A stretch of 36,278 nucleotides of DNA from Bacteriovoracaceae bacterium (GCA_947451425.1 CANGAC010000008.1:1-36278), one strand, 5' to 3'. Positions 6,822 to 15,421 are shown, numbered from the stretch's first letter. Notes: generated by a model from the sequence alone, not told the origin. Numbers and translations: made by a program.

Positions 6822-7931
6822 ATGAGGCACTCAAGTTACCTTGAAATCAATCTCAATCTTCTCAGCGAAAACCTGGGGAAAATCCGTGCTCTTTCAGGGA
6901 AAGCGACTGTTCTTCCCATGGTCAAGGCGGACGCGTACGGGAATGGCCTCATTCCTGTCACTCAGCATCTCGTGAAAGAAGAAGGCATAAAGAAAATCGG
7001 CGTCGCCTCTCTTGGGGAAGCGCTGAAACTTGTGAAAGAGTGTCCTTCGCTTGATGTGGAGTACCTGGTTTTTTCAGATACCGAGATTTCTGATCCCAGA
7101 CATCGTTCTGCGTATGTAGATTTCAACATCACGCCGGTCATTCATCAGCCGGAAGACCTGAATCACATGTTGAATGACGAAAGGATGAAAGACGTACCAC
7201 TTGTGGTGAAAGTAAATACGGGGATGAACCGGCTCGGTTTTGCCCTTGCAGAACTTGAAGGAAACCTACCGCGGCTGAAGGCCCGCGGAATACAGCACCT
7301 CATGACTCATTTTGCGTATTCGTATGTTCCGCAGAAAGCAGGGGATAAGACGACCAGGCAGCTTGAGGAATTCGCGAAGGCGAGAAAACTCCTCGCAGAT
7401 GGTGGTGTGAGTGTCGCAGAAACTTCGACCGCTAATTCCGGGGCGATTGAGCAGAAAATCGGCGTGGATGAAACGTATGTGCGGCCGGGACTCATGATGT
7501 ACGGGCCCTATAGTGTTGAACCCAGAGTGTGGGATGGGCATCAGATTTCAAAGTTCGTTACAAAAGTGATCAAGACTTTTCCCGTGAAAAAGGGAACGCC
7601 TGTTGGTTATGGTGTGAATGTCGCTGGCGAAGACGGCTTTGTGGCGGTTCTTCCCGTGGGATATGGAGACGGTATTCCGACTTTTGCCAGTGGCGTGAAG
7701 CTCACCGTAAATGGTTTCCCTTGTACGATCTTTGCCCGCGTGCACATGGACATGACTTTCCTGATTTTTTCCCCGGATGTTGCCGGGAAAATGAAAACCG
7801 GTGACGTCGTGGAAATCTGGAACCATGATAATAGAGTAATAACGGACATTGCGACTCAGATGAAAATGATTCCTTACGCCCTCATGTGCGGGATCACTGG
7901 TCGAATTCCAAGAATTTATAAGATAAAGTAG
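6822..7931 (+). CDS. alr: Alanine racemase
   Basis: A PLP enzyme of 369 residues that interconverts L- and D-alanine for peptidoglycan. The PLP lysine is Lys35 in VLPMVKADAYGNG. The second catalytic base is Tyr263 in PVGYGVN, matching Lys39 and Tyr265 of known Alr. VNTGMNRLGF and RPGLMMYGPY are further family signatures. There is no gap between the upstream stop and this ATG and only a weak GAGA site, so translation is probably coupled. mlaE starts four bases after its stop. Confidence 0.95.
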   Translation: MRHSSYLEINLNLLSENLGKIRALSGKATVLPMVKADAYGNGLIPVTQHLVKEEGIKKIGVASLGEALKLVKECPSLDVEYLVFSDTEISDPRHRSAYVDFNITPVIHQPEDLNHMLNDERMKDVPLVVKVNTGMNRLGFALAELEGNLPRLKARGIQHLMTHFAYSYVPQKAGDKTTRQLEEFAKARKLLADGGVSVAETSTANSGAIEQKIGVDETYVRPGLMMYGPYSVEPRVWDGHQISKFVTKVIKTFPVKKGTPVGYGVNVAGEDGFVAVLPVGYGDGIPTFASGVKLTVNGFPCTIFARVHMDMTFLIFSPDVAGKMKTGDVVEIWNHDNRVITDIATQMKMIPYALMCGITGRIPRIYKIK

Positions 7932-7935
7932 TTTC

Positions 7936-8727
7936 ATGAAGCAAATGGTGATTGATCGCGTGGAAGGTCTGGGGAAGTCGATCCTCGACAGTATCAATGG
8001 ACTCGGAGAGTTCACGAACTTCACGATGAACACGATTTACTGGACGTTCAAGCCGCCTTACCGCTTCGTTCTTCTTTTTGATCAGCTCTATTTCATCGGC
8101 AACAAATCCATCTTTATCATCTTTCTCACCGCGAGTTTTACCGGGGCCGTTTTTGCTTTCCAGATTTATTCAGGCTTCAAGGCGATCAACACAGATTCCT
8201 TTATCGGGCCCATCGTGGCGATTGCTCTGGCAAAAGAACTCGCTCCTGTTCTTTCCGGTCTCGTGGTGGCCGGTCGATGTGGAGCTGCGATGGCTGCACA
8301 GATCGGATCCATGAAAGTCACTGAGCAGATTGATGCCCTGGAAGTGATGGGGATCAATTCGTATCAGTATCTCGCGGTCCCAAGAATTCTTGGAGCGATG
8401 ATTGGTCTTCCGATGCTCTCGGCACTTTTCCTCGCGATTGGGTACTGGGGATCGTGGCTCGTGGGGACAAAAATCCTCGGCATTGATCCCATCATGTACA
8501 CACAGAAAATTTCCGACATCATGAATTTAAGCATGGTCGCCGAGGGCCTCATCAAGGCAACGGTGTTTGGCTATCTCATCGGCATCATCGGTACGTACCA
8601 GGGCTTCACAGTTACTGGTGGTGCTGAAGGTGTTGGTAAGGGCACGAACATGGCCGTGGTGTGGGGGATGATTACCGTCCTCGTTGTCGACTTTTTCCTT
8701 ACGAGTTTTCTCGTGAAGGTACTTTGA
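7936..8727 (+). CDS. mlaE: MlaE-family ABC transporter permease
   Basis: A 263-residue inner-membrane permease of the MlaE/YrbE family, which works with an ATPase and an MCE protein to move phospholipids between the membranes. It has about five hydrophobic segments. The family core PVLSGLVVAGRCGAAMAAQI and the stretch EQIDALEVMGINS are very typical. It overlaps mlaF by one base (TGATG) and lacks its own clear ribosome site. Confidence 0.93.
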   Translation: MKQMVIDRVEGLGKSILDSINGLGEFTNFTMNTIYWTFKPPYRFVLLFDQLYFIGNKSIFIIFLTASFTGAVFAFQIYSGFKAINTDSFIGPIVAIALAKELAPVLSGLVVAGRCGAAMAAQIGSMKVTEQIDALEVMGINSYQYLAVPRILGAMIGLPMLSALFLAIGYWGSWLVGTKILGIDPIMYTQKISDIMNLSMVAEGLIKATVFGYLIGIIGTYQGFTVTGGAEGVGKGTNMAVVWGMITVLVVDFFLTSFLVKVL

Positions 8728-9485
8728 TGGCCGAAAGATACAAAGGCGAATTTTCAGTCGAGTTCGATCACCTGGTGAAAAACTTCGGGACTTCGCCGGT
8801 TCTTCGCGACGTGAGTTTCGGCATTCATACCGGAAAGATCACGACCATCCTTGGATTCTCGGGCGCCGGAAAAACCACGCTCATGAAACATATTCTAGGC
8901 CTCGCCAAACCGACGTCCGGAAGGGTGAGTGTATTAGGCCAGTGTTTGAATGATATGTCGGAGCTTGAACTTCGTGAGTTCCGCCGGAATTTCGGGATGG
9001 TTTTTCAGTACGCGGCCCTATTTGATTTTCTCACGAGCTACGAGAATGTGGCGTTCCCGATGAGAGAGTTCACGAAGATGAACGAAGAAGAAATTAAACA
9101 AAAAGTTATGGGCCTTCTGGATTCCGTCGGCATTTCAAAAGAAGCTGCCTATAGATTACCCTCTGAACTATCCGGAGGGATGAGAAAAAGAGTGGGTCTT
9201 GCCCGCGGTCTCGCCCTCGATCCGCACATCATGCTTTATGATGAGCCGACCTCTGGTCTCGATCCCATCACCACTCATGTGGTTTACGATCTCATGCGGG
9301 ACACTCACCGTGCGAATGAAAAAAACGGATTCACCTCGATCATCATCTCCCACGATATTCATGCCACACTAAAATACTCTGACTACATCGTTTTCATGGA
9401 ACAGGGAAAGGTAGTTGAGCATTTAGATGTGGAAACATTTAAGCGTTCGGAAAATCCCGTCATACGAAGATTCCTTGAGTTATAA
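8727..9485 (+). CDS. mlaF: MlaF-family ABC transporter ATPase
   Basis: A 252-residue ATPase paired with the preceding permease. Walker A GFSGAGKT is at residues 43-50, the Q-loop glutamine at 94 (FQYAALFD), the signature LSGGMRKRVGLARGLA from 148, Walker B at 168-173 (IMLYDEP) and the switch histidine in IIISHD. FQYAALFDFLT is typical of the MlaF branch. The ATG shares one base with the mlaE stop. No MlaB-like STAS protein is encoded nearby. Confidence 0.93.
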   Translation: MAERYKGEFSVEFDHLVKNFGTSPVLRDVSFGIHTGKITTILGFSGAGKTTLMKHILGLAKPTSGRVSVLGQCLNDMSELELREFRRNFGMVFQYAALFDFLTSYENVAFPMREFTKMNEEEIKQKVMGLLDSVGISKEAAYRLPSELSGGMRKRVGLARGLALDPHIMLYDEPTSGLDPITTHVVYDLMRDTHRANEKNGFTSIIISHDIHATLKYSDYIVFMEQGKVVEHLDVETFKRSENPVIRRFLEL

Positions 9486-9552
9486 CCGGAATCGCTTAGA
9501 ATAAATTTAATAACCGATTAGCGTGTTATTGAATTTTGACGGAGTAAAATTC

Positions 9553-10932
9553 TTGAACCCACTTAAAGTAGGATTGCTGACATTGGCGGCGATGGCCAGT
9601 GTAGTGGTGATGTCACTTAAGATCACGTCAAACCAGTCCGGGTTTGGATCTCATGTTGAATACAAAACCATCCTGAAAGATGCCTCAGGCATCTTCGAAA
9701 AAACACCTATCAAAGTGGCCGGTATCAACGCGGGCCGGATCAAGAAAATTGAACTCGTGGGCTCTGAAGCTCTCGTAACTTTTGAGATCCAGGAAAAAGT
9801 TCTCGTCACTCCGAATGCAAAACTAAAAATCAAGAGCGTTGGTCTTCTCGGCGACAAATTCATCGACATGGATCTGGGTGAAGGCGAAGGCCAGAGGCTG
9901 AAAGAGGGCTCTCTCATTTCCACTACCGGTGGCGGTGGCTTCGATGATCTCGCCAAAGATGCGTCCGCCGTCCTGAAAGAAGTGAAAGATATTGCTGTGA
10001 CCATCAAGGAAGCTCTTCGGGATGAGAAAGGCGATAACGTCGTGAAAAAGATCATGGCGAACATCGACGACATCACTTCGAGTCTTAAACGCGTTACGAC
10101 TGGTAACGAAACGAAACTCAATCAGATCGTAGAAGATGTCCGTGCGGTTGCCGAACAGCTCGCGTTTGAAACGGACCGCTATCAGAAAGATTCTCTCATG
10201 GCCGATCTCTCGAAAATCGGGCCGATTCTCGATAAGGCCGACGCTGCCGTGTCTGATATCAAAGTCATCATCGCCGACGTGAAAGACGGTAAAGGTACTG
10301 TCGGTAAACTTCTGCGGGATGATGCAGTCGTCGACCAGGTTTCTCAGACTCTCTCTTCAGTGAACCGCCTGGTTAACCGGATCAATAACATCGAAGCTGA
10401 TATCGGACTTTCAACCGGTGCCAATACCAGAAACGGATCTGATACAAGATTTGATATTGATATTTATCCGGCACCGGAAAGATTCTTCCGTCTTGGTATC
10501 GTCACGAACGACTTCGGTCCTCAGAACGAACGCAAGCAGGAGACCTACACCAGTATCAACAACGGGACAGAAACCAAGAAAAATACCCGGAAGATTAACA
10601 AGGACTCTTTCAAGTTCAACCTTCAGATCGGCCGCCGGATCCAGCGCTACGGACTTCGCGCAGGTCTGATCGAATCTACCGGTGGTGTGGGTTTCGATTA
10701 CTACTTCCCGCAGTGGGGAACGCGTACAGGTGTCGAAATGTTTGATTACCAGAAAGACGCCGGACCGAATGTCCGTCTTTTCTCAGAAGTTAAGCTCTGG
10801 AACGTACTCTTCGCTCGTGTTGCGGGAGAAGATCTCATTTCGAAGAGTGGAAATACAAGTGCAACGATCTCGCTTGGTCTCCGGTTTAATGACCAGGATC
10901 TGGCGGCCCTCATCGGCTTGTTGGCAAGGTGA
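9553..10932 (+). CDS. mlaD: MCE-domain lipid transport protein with barrel-like C-terminus
   Basis: A 459-residue protein with an N-terminal membrane anchor (about residues 4-22) and one MCE domain (about 35-112: GIFEKTPIKVAGINAGRI). A long helical region (about 130-290) follows. The C-terminal portion (about 297-459) is made of short amphipathic strands rich in Gly, Tyr and Phe (FRLGIVTND, SFKFNLQIG, YGLRAGLIES) and resembles an outer-membrane beta-barrel. E. coli MlaD, at about 180 residues, lacks it. I chose the TTG at 9553 because GGAG lies eight bases upstream and it gives a normal anchor. A GTG at 9523 is in frame but has no ribosome site. Confidence 0.88.
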   Translation: MNPLKVGLLTLAAMASVVVMSLKITSNQSGFGSHVEYKTILKDASGIFEKTPIKVAGINAGRIKKIELVGSEALVTFEIQEKVLVTPNAKLKIKSVGLLGDKFIDMDLGEGEGQRLKEGSLISTTGGGGFDDLAKDASAVLKEVKDIAVTIKEALRDEKGDNVVKKIMANIDDITSSLKRVTTGNETKLNQIVEDVRAVAEQLAFETDRYQKDSLMADLSKIGPILDKADAAVSDIKVIIADVKDGKGTVGKLLRDDAVVDQVSQTLSSVNRLVNRINNIEADIGLSTGANTRNGSDTRFDIDIYPAPERFFRLGIVTNDFGPQNERKQETYTSINNGTETKKNTRKINKDSFKFNLQIGRRIQRYGLRAGLIESTGGVGFDYYFPQWGTRTGVEMFDYQKDAGPNVRLFSEVKLWNVLFARVAGEDLISKSGNTSATISLGLRFNDQDLAALIGLLAR

Positions 10933-10934
10933 CC

Positions 10935-11576
10935 ATGAGTAAGAACTGGCTCATCCGGACAAAATCGAATCATATCCTTGGACCTATCTCCAAGGAGAAA
11001 GTGCTGGAGCTTCTCCAGAACGGATCGATTAAGCCTGATGATGAAGTCTGTTCCGGTAATGGTTTCTGGTTCTTTATCCGCGAAGACGACATGGTCGCGC
11101 GTTTTCTTCTGGGCCGCGAACTTCAGACATTCAATCCCATCAGCGAAGCCAAAGATATTCTGACTTCTCCTCCGAAGGCCGGAGTGCAGGAAGAAGATAT
11201 CACCATGGTGAAAGGCCTCAATCTTGATCAGCTGATCAAGGAATCCAAGGGAGAGAAAGAAAAAACTCCTCCCAGCGGAACCTATGTTTCGCAATTGCCG
11301 GTAGCGGAAGTCAAAGCTCCTCCTGCCCCGGAAATAAAAAAAAAAGTTGAAGTAGCAGCACCGACACCCAAGCCGAAAGTCGTCAAGGCGAAATCGCCCA
11401 AGCCACCTCTCAAGAAACAAAATTACCTTCAGTACCTCGCCCTCCTTTGTTTTGCCATTCTCCTGGCCGCACTTTTGTACCGGAAAACGATTTTCCGCTA
11501 CTTCAAAGGTGCTGACATCAGTTTCATTAATTCGGCGCACGCGCAGGAAACAGCTCCGGCAGAAAAAAAAAAGTAA
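10935..11576 (+). CDS. GYF_2-like single-pass membrane protein; 0-frame product
   Basis: A 213-residue protein. Residues 4-50 (WLIRTKSNHILGPISKEKV to NGFWFFIRE) fit a GYF_2-type domain: a tryptophan start, GPIS, then a helix. A Pro/Lys/Ala-rich linker (about 112-162) leads to one transmembrane segment (164-182). The C-terminus ends in a lysine run encoded by A10. The ATG at 10935 follows AAGGTGA at good spacing, just after the mlaD stop. The stop comes directly after an A_AAA_AAG slippery heptamer, and the -1 frame remains open into the next ORF, so this may be the short product of a frameshifted gene. The role is unknown; the position suggests a partner of the MCE system. Confidence 0.85.
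   Translation: MSKNWLIRTKSNHILGPISKEKVLELLQNGSIKPDDEVCSGNGFWFFIREDDMVARFLLGRELQTFNPISEAKDILTSPPKAGVQEEDITMVKGLNLDQLIKESKGEKEKTPPSGTYVSQLPVAEVKAPPAPEIKKKVEVAAPTPKPKVVKAKSPKPPLKKQNYLQYLALLCFAILLAALLYRKTIFRYFKGADISFINSAHAQETAPAEKKK
11563..11573 (+). promoter_or_regulatory. A10-G slippery sequence, candidate -1 frameshift site
   Basis: Ten A residues (11563-11572) followed by G give the heptamer A_AAA_AAG in the 0 frame, identical to the E. coli dnaX site. The next codon is the stop TAA (11574). A weak 4-bp hairpin, GAGC (11579-11582) with GCTC (11587-11590), lies just downstream. An AGGA is 18 bases upstream. Transcriptional slippage adding one A would have the same result. Confidence 0.6.
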
Positions 11577-11653
11577 CGGAGCGCCAGCTCACCATTGGTA
11601 ACGTCACTTTTCAGACGGAAATCAATCTCAGCGGGCTCCGGGTCACCAGTTCC

Positions 11654-12694
11654 ATGTCACCAGACGCGTTCACCTGTGAAGACCTGAAAAGCGATATTAC
11701 CCAGCTCGGGATCATCCTGTATCCAGCTGACCGGCTCAATGAAAAATTCCTGATTAAGATCCGTCAGTGCATTCTGAAGCTACCGGAAGACCATCCGGTA
11801 AAACTCTGGTTAAAAAAAGCAGTGCAGACACTGCCTCTCTCTGCAGCTGAACAGAAAAAATCTGTCTTCATCACGGAGATTCTCACGTCGAAGTTCAATC
11901 TGATTACCGATCTGTCTGTTAAAAACCGGATCATCGAAGTCTTAATCGATGTGCCGGAAAATACCTTTTCAGAAAAACTCATGAAGTCGTATCTGTATCT
12001 CATGATCGGAAACGTCACCCGTTCGGATAATATTCTGCGGAGTATGATGCGGGAAGCTCCGGTCAGAAGCTGGGAAGGCTTCAGTACGACCCCTTCATTT
12101 TATCACCGCATATCACTGGAGAATCATGCGTCGATGATTGCGAAGATGGCCAAGCATCCCTCTGACCGGAAAACCTTCGAATTATTTTCTCTTTATCTCA
12201 AGTCTTTCATGAATGATCCAAAACTTCTCGAAGAGCTTGATGACACTGACATCAATCAGCTCGAGGGAAAACTGAGTCTTCTTTCGGTCGAAAGAATTGC
12301 TCCTGAGCTCGTCCAGTACCTGAGGTTTAAAAATCTCGACGAACAGCACCTGGTAGCAAGACTCAGAAAGGGAACGATTCCCCATCCCACCCAGGCCTAC
12401 TGGTTCTGGTATTTTCTCCCGGTGGATTCCCTGATCTCCGAAGCGTTTCTCCCGGAGCTATCGACCATTGAAGAAAATGATCCGCTCTGGTTTGTCTACC
12501 TGATGGAAAATGAAAAACTCTCTGATTTTTATGCCGGAAAAACCGGTAAAGCTTTTCTTCCGGGCAAGCGCCATCTTCTGCGCGCCCAACTTGAAAAACC
12601 AAAAGTGTTCATGCTCGCCCTCTGGAAACTGATTGAGCTTGGTGATATCGACCAGAAACTTGTTCAGGATACGGCGCGCTTTCTCACGCAATGA
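11654..12694 (+). CDS. Unknown helical protein, probably -1 frame extension of the upstream gene
   Basis: The first ATG in this frame gives 346 residues, but the frame is open back to the A10 run at 11563-11572. No ribosome site precedes this ATG. The 27 intervening codons (GTA at 11573 onward) read like protein. A -1 shift would fuse this part to the GYF_2/membrane protein, giving 586 residues with this part after the transmembrane segment, possibly in the periplasm. It is mostly helical, with two early cysteines (FTCEDL and IRQCILKL) and later segments that could be solenoid-like helices. I recognise no family. Its stop overlaps the next ATG in ATGA. Confidence 0.75.
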   Translation: MSPDAFTCEDLKSDITQLGIILYPADRLNEKFLIKIRQCILKLPEDHPVKLWLKKAVQTLPLSAAEQKKSVFITEILTSKFNLITDLSVKNRIIEVLIDVPENTFSEKLMKSYLYLMIGNVTRSDNILRSMMREAPVRSWEGFSTTPSFYHRISLENHASMIAKMAKHPSDRKTFELFSLYLKSFMNDPKLLEELDDTDINQLEGKLSLLSVERIAPELVQYLRFKNLDEQHLVARLRKGTIPHPTQAYWFWYFLPVDSLISEAFLPELSTIEENDPLWFVYLMENEKLSDFYAGKTGKAFLPGKRHLLRAQLEKPKVFMLALWKLIELGDIDQKLVQDTARFLTQ

Positions 12695-13227
12695 AAGATT
12701 ACCTCCAGCCGGATTTTTACCGCTTCAATGAGGATTCCCTGAAACTCGTGAAGGAAGTACTGAACTCTGGCATAAGGCCGGATTCCCTCCTGGATATGGG
12801 AGCGGGATCCGGAGTGATCGGCTTAGAACTCGCTAAAGTTCTCAGGCCCGGAAGGTTGGACTTCCTTGAACTCCAGACGGAATGGGAACCTTATCTTTCA
12901 GGAAATATCAGAGACTTCCTTCCCAAGGACGTTCAGACAAACGTTTTCTGGAATTCATTTTCTTCATGGGTTCCTGACCGCCAGTATGAACTAATCGTCT
13001 GCAATCCTCCTTACTATCTTCCCGGAAGAGGAATTCTCTCCCCGGACCCGGTTCGGGCGAGATGCAGAAGTTTTGAGGTGGATGACTGGGAGAGCTTATT
13101 ATCGAAATGCCTGTCTGCGCTCACACCAGATGGGATGGCATGGTTCGTATCACCGAAAGAGAATCAGGAATTGATAGAGAAACTCCGGTCAGGAAAAAAC
13201 GATCGACTTCAGTTCGTCTGGATATAA
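12691..13227 (+). CDS. TrmN6-like N6-adenine methyltransferase
   Basis: A 178-residue class I SAM-dependent methyltransferase. The SAM-binding motif DMGAGSG is at residues 35-41 and the catalytic NPPY at 105-108 (LIVCNPPYY), the signature of enzymes that methylate an exocyclic amine. Its size and layout match the tRNA1(Val) A37 N6-methyltransferase (TrmN6/YfiC) group, but the substrate cannot be read from the sequence and HemK-like targets are possible. The start overlaps the previous stop (ATGA). Its 3' end overlaps the convergent dciA gene by 19 bases. Confidence 0.85.
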   Translation: MKDYLQPDFYRFNEDSLKLVKEVLNSGIRPDSLLDMGAGSGVIGLELAKVLRPGRLDFLELQTEWEPYLSGNIRDFLPKDVQTNVFWNSFSSWVPDRQYELIVCNPPYYLPGRGILSPDPVRARCRSFEVDDWESLLSKCLSALTPDGMAWFVSPKENQELIEKLRSGKNDRLQFVWI

Positions 13228-13727
13228 ATCGAAATCATCATCGATCTCAGTTCCGGATCTTCTACTTCCGCGAATAATCTCTCTGCTTCAACTTTCAGAA
13301 GTTTATATTGCGGAGACTGCGGATGCAGTTTTGGTTTTGCGGGCTGAAGCTGGAGGGGAGATTCAACGGCGGTCTTTTCTCTTTCCTTGAAATAATTTTC
13401 CTGGGTTTCAAACGCGAGTTTTTTTATCACGTTCTTCAGTTCCGGAAGGGCCTTGAAGATTTCGCGCTTGATATCTTCGGCGAGATACGAAAGTTCGTGT
13501 GAGTAGGTGGAGTGGGTCGTCACGACGAAAAGAGAGTCGTTTTTAATCTTTAAAGGGGATGTCACTTTGGACATTTTCGGGCCCACGATGGCGGGCCACT
13601 TTTTCAGGAGATCGAGGAAATCGAAAGTCTGGTAGAAAGACTTCATCTCATCCCGCTTCAGGTCATGCTCCTTAAAGCGATCCAAGTCCCTATAATTTAA
13701 TCCACCGAAGCGCAGTTTTTTGAACAT
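13209..13727 (-). CDS. dciA: DciA/DUF721 family protein
   Basis: A 172-residue protein with the DUF721 core in residues of about 35-105: LLKKWPAIVGPKMSKVTSPL, then a strand SLFVVTTHSTYSHELSYLAE and a helical stretch. In bacteria lacking DnaC/DnaI, DciA loads or assists the replicative helicase DnaB; this family role is established, its role here is inferred. The C-terminal 60 residues are a charged linker and a helix. It is divergent from lptE and convergent with the methyltransferase gene. Confidence 0.85.
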   Translation of the reverse strand: MFKKLRFGGLNYRDLDRFKEHDLKRDEMKSFYQTFDFLDLLKKWPAIVGPKMSKVTSPLKIKNDSLFVVTTHSTYSHELSYLAEDIKREIFKALPELKNVIKKLAFETQENYFKEREKTAVESPLQLQPAKPKLHPQSPQYKLLKVEAERLFAEVEDPELRSMMISIYIQTN

Positions 13728-13779
13728 CTTTTCCTGAGTAACCTAGCCTGAGGTCACTTGTCCATGATATACCCAGAGT

Positions 13780-14424
13780 ATGCGAATTCTCCTCTTAATT
13801 TTCCTCCTCGTTGGATGCAGTGGATACCGCTTTACCCAGCAGGAAAATCCTCTTTCCCAATACGGAATTCAGAGCCTTTCTGTTCCGATGTTTTACAATT
13901 ATTCCAATCTTCCCGATGTCTCTGCGGATTTTACCCGTGAAACATATTCTCTGCTCATGGGGTTTTCGGGATTGAAACTCAGAAGTGGTTATCATCCGGA
14001 AACAGATGCGGTCATGATCTGTATCATCAAGTCACCTGAAAAACTGGCGGACACTCTGAAGCGGGGAAGTTCGCGCGTCGCGAACCAGGTTGCACCGAAA
14101 GCCGTTGGAACCGGCCGCGAAAAATTTTATATTCCCGGTACGACCATCATGAATCTTTCGATTCAGGTGATCGTGATTAAGAAGCCTACCGAAGAGGAAC
14201 TCGCCCTCCTGAAATCCGGAATCGGTGACCAGGTGAAACTCACATCCCGTGTGATCTTCAATGAGAACATTCCTCTGAACTCTCAGTACACGCGGGAAAT
14301 TCTCGATGAAAAAGGTGTTCAGGTCGTCGCAACTCAGAACGCCGGGGTTCAGCGGAAAACTCTCGAAGCCCTTTCAAAACAGGCCGCCATTCAAGTCAGA
14401 GACATGATCCTTTATGCTTTCTAA
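13780..14424 (+). CDS. lptE: LPS-assembly lipoprotein LptE
   Basis: A 214-residue lipoprotein. A short signal peptide ends in the lipobox LLVGC with Cys13, followed by SGYRF, matching the GCGYRF start of LptE. The segment IQSLSVPMFYNYSNLPDVSA follows the LptE pattern of a strand, Asn and a downstream helix. LptE plugs the LptD barrel that inserts LPS in the outer membrane. The following holA overlaps by 11 bases, the same lptE-holA pair as in E. coli, which supports both calls. The ribosome site is weak. Confidence 0.82.
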   Translation: MRILLLIFLLVGCSGYRFTQQENPLSQYGIQSLSVPMFYNYSNLPDVSADFTRETYSLLMGFSGLKLRSGYHPETDAVMICIIKSPEKLADTLKRGSSRVANQVAPKAVGTGREKFYIPGTTIMNLSIQVIVIKKPTEEELALLKSGIGDQVKLTSRVIFNENIPLNSQYTREILDEKGVQVVATQNAGVQRKTLEALSKQAAIQVRDMILYAF

Positions 14425-15367
14425 GTGGCAGATCTGGGATTTTTTTGGAGCTGTGAAGAGAGATCATCTTGAATCTTTCGAAGGTGTCCTTGCCGTCTCA
14501 ACGTTTGATCCCGTCTGCCTGAAGATGGTGAAAGACTATCTTCTCCAGGGAGTTTCCTCCCGCAACGTCCTTTATAAAATGGCCGCAGAAGTCAACAAGG
14601 GTTGGATCGAAGAAGAGTTCCAGACTCTAAGTCTCTTCGGAACTCAGGACTGTTTTTTTATCCACCAGGCGCAGGACCTTCCGACGGAACTCATTGAGCA
14701 GATCATTAACTCCGGTGTCACGGGACGGTTTGTTCTTCTGAGTTTTGAGTCTGAATCTCCTGCCTGGAAAAAAATTGTCAAAGAAGGAAAAACGGAAACG
14801 CTACAGGTGGAGCCTCCGAAATTCTGGGAACCCAATAAGCTTCTCGATTTTGTCTGTAACTATCTCCGCCTTCCTCTTAGCTACGAAGCCAAGGGCTGGG
14901 TGCTTGACGCTCTTGAAAGTAATCTCAGCACTCTCTTTAATTCCATGAGCCTCGTGAAACTCAACCACGCTGACGCTAAGGAAGTGGGTGTGCGGGAAGT
15001 TCAGGAACTTCTTCAGGTGGAAAAGCTCGATCAGTTTGCACTGGCCTCACTTTTCTGCCGGAAAAAGCGCCTGGAGTTTTTTCAGAAGCTCATCGAGCTT
15101 CAGGGTGACTTCGACAAGATGAGAGGGCTCTTCATGTTCATGCAGTCGCACCTCATTAAGGTCATGGATCCTGCGTATCTCGCGCAGAAACCACGGCTCA
15201 CGGGCTACGATAAGGATATTCAGAGTACCTCCCGGTTGTGGAAGCCGGAGGAAATTGTAACTGCTCTCAAAGAATTCAATCACTGGGAAATCCTCAGTAA
15301 GAAGAAAGACAGTCTTCTCTGGACGGAACTGAAGGACGCCTATCTTCGCTCACACGTCAGGGTCTGA
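14414..15367 (+). CDS. holA: DNA polymerase III subunit delta
   Basis: A 317-residue protein fitting HolA, the clamp-loader subunit that opens the beta clamp. The N-terminal domain has the expected pattern of a short strand, then TLSLFGTQDCFFIHQAQDLP where HolA has its phenylalanine-rich clamp-opening helix. The helical C-terminal third (from about 190) has the family-like stretch LDQFALASLFCRKKRLEFFQ. It overlaps lptE by 11 bases. HolA is poorly conserved, so synteny carries much weight. Confidence 0.8.
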   Translation: MLSKWQIWDFFGAVKRDHLESFEGVLAVSTFDPVCLKMVKDYLLQGVSSRNVLYKMAAEVNKGWIEEEFQTLSLFGTQDCFFIHQAQDLPTELIEQIINSGVTGRFVLLSFESESPAWKKIVKEGKTETLQVEPPKFWEPNKLLDFVCNYLRLPLSYEAKGWVLDALESNLSTLFNSMSLVKLNHADAKEVGVREVQELLQVEKLDQFALASLFCRKKRLEFFQKLIELQGDFDKMRGLFMFMQSHLIKVMDPAYLAQKPRLTGYDKDIQSTSRLWKPEEIVTALKEFNHWEILSKKKDSLLWTELKDAYLRSHVRV

Positions 15368-15396
15368 CTGTGCTTTTAAGTCTTTAGGCACCAGCT

Positions 15397-15421
15397 GGCC
15401 TGTCTAAACTTTCGACAGGCC
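15397..15421. other. Hairpin in the gap after holA
   Basis: GGCCTGTC (15397-15404) pairs perfectly with GACAGGCC (15414-15421) around a 9-base loop, followed by a second small palindrome, CCGG-N6-CCGG (15421-15434). There is no T-run, so it is not a standard intrinsic terminator. It lies 72 bases before the next start and may shape that leader. Confidence 0.45.

Noticed and set aside
10746-11540. 264-codon open frame on the minus strand
   Set aside because: It is antisense to the MCE tail and the GYF_2-like gene, is low-complexity and has no ribosome site or recognisable domain.
13752-13779. A sigma70-like promoter directly before lptE
   Set aside because: GATATA is present but no -35 box at acceptable spacing was found.
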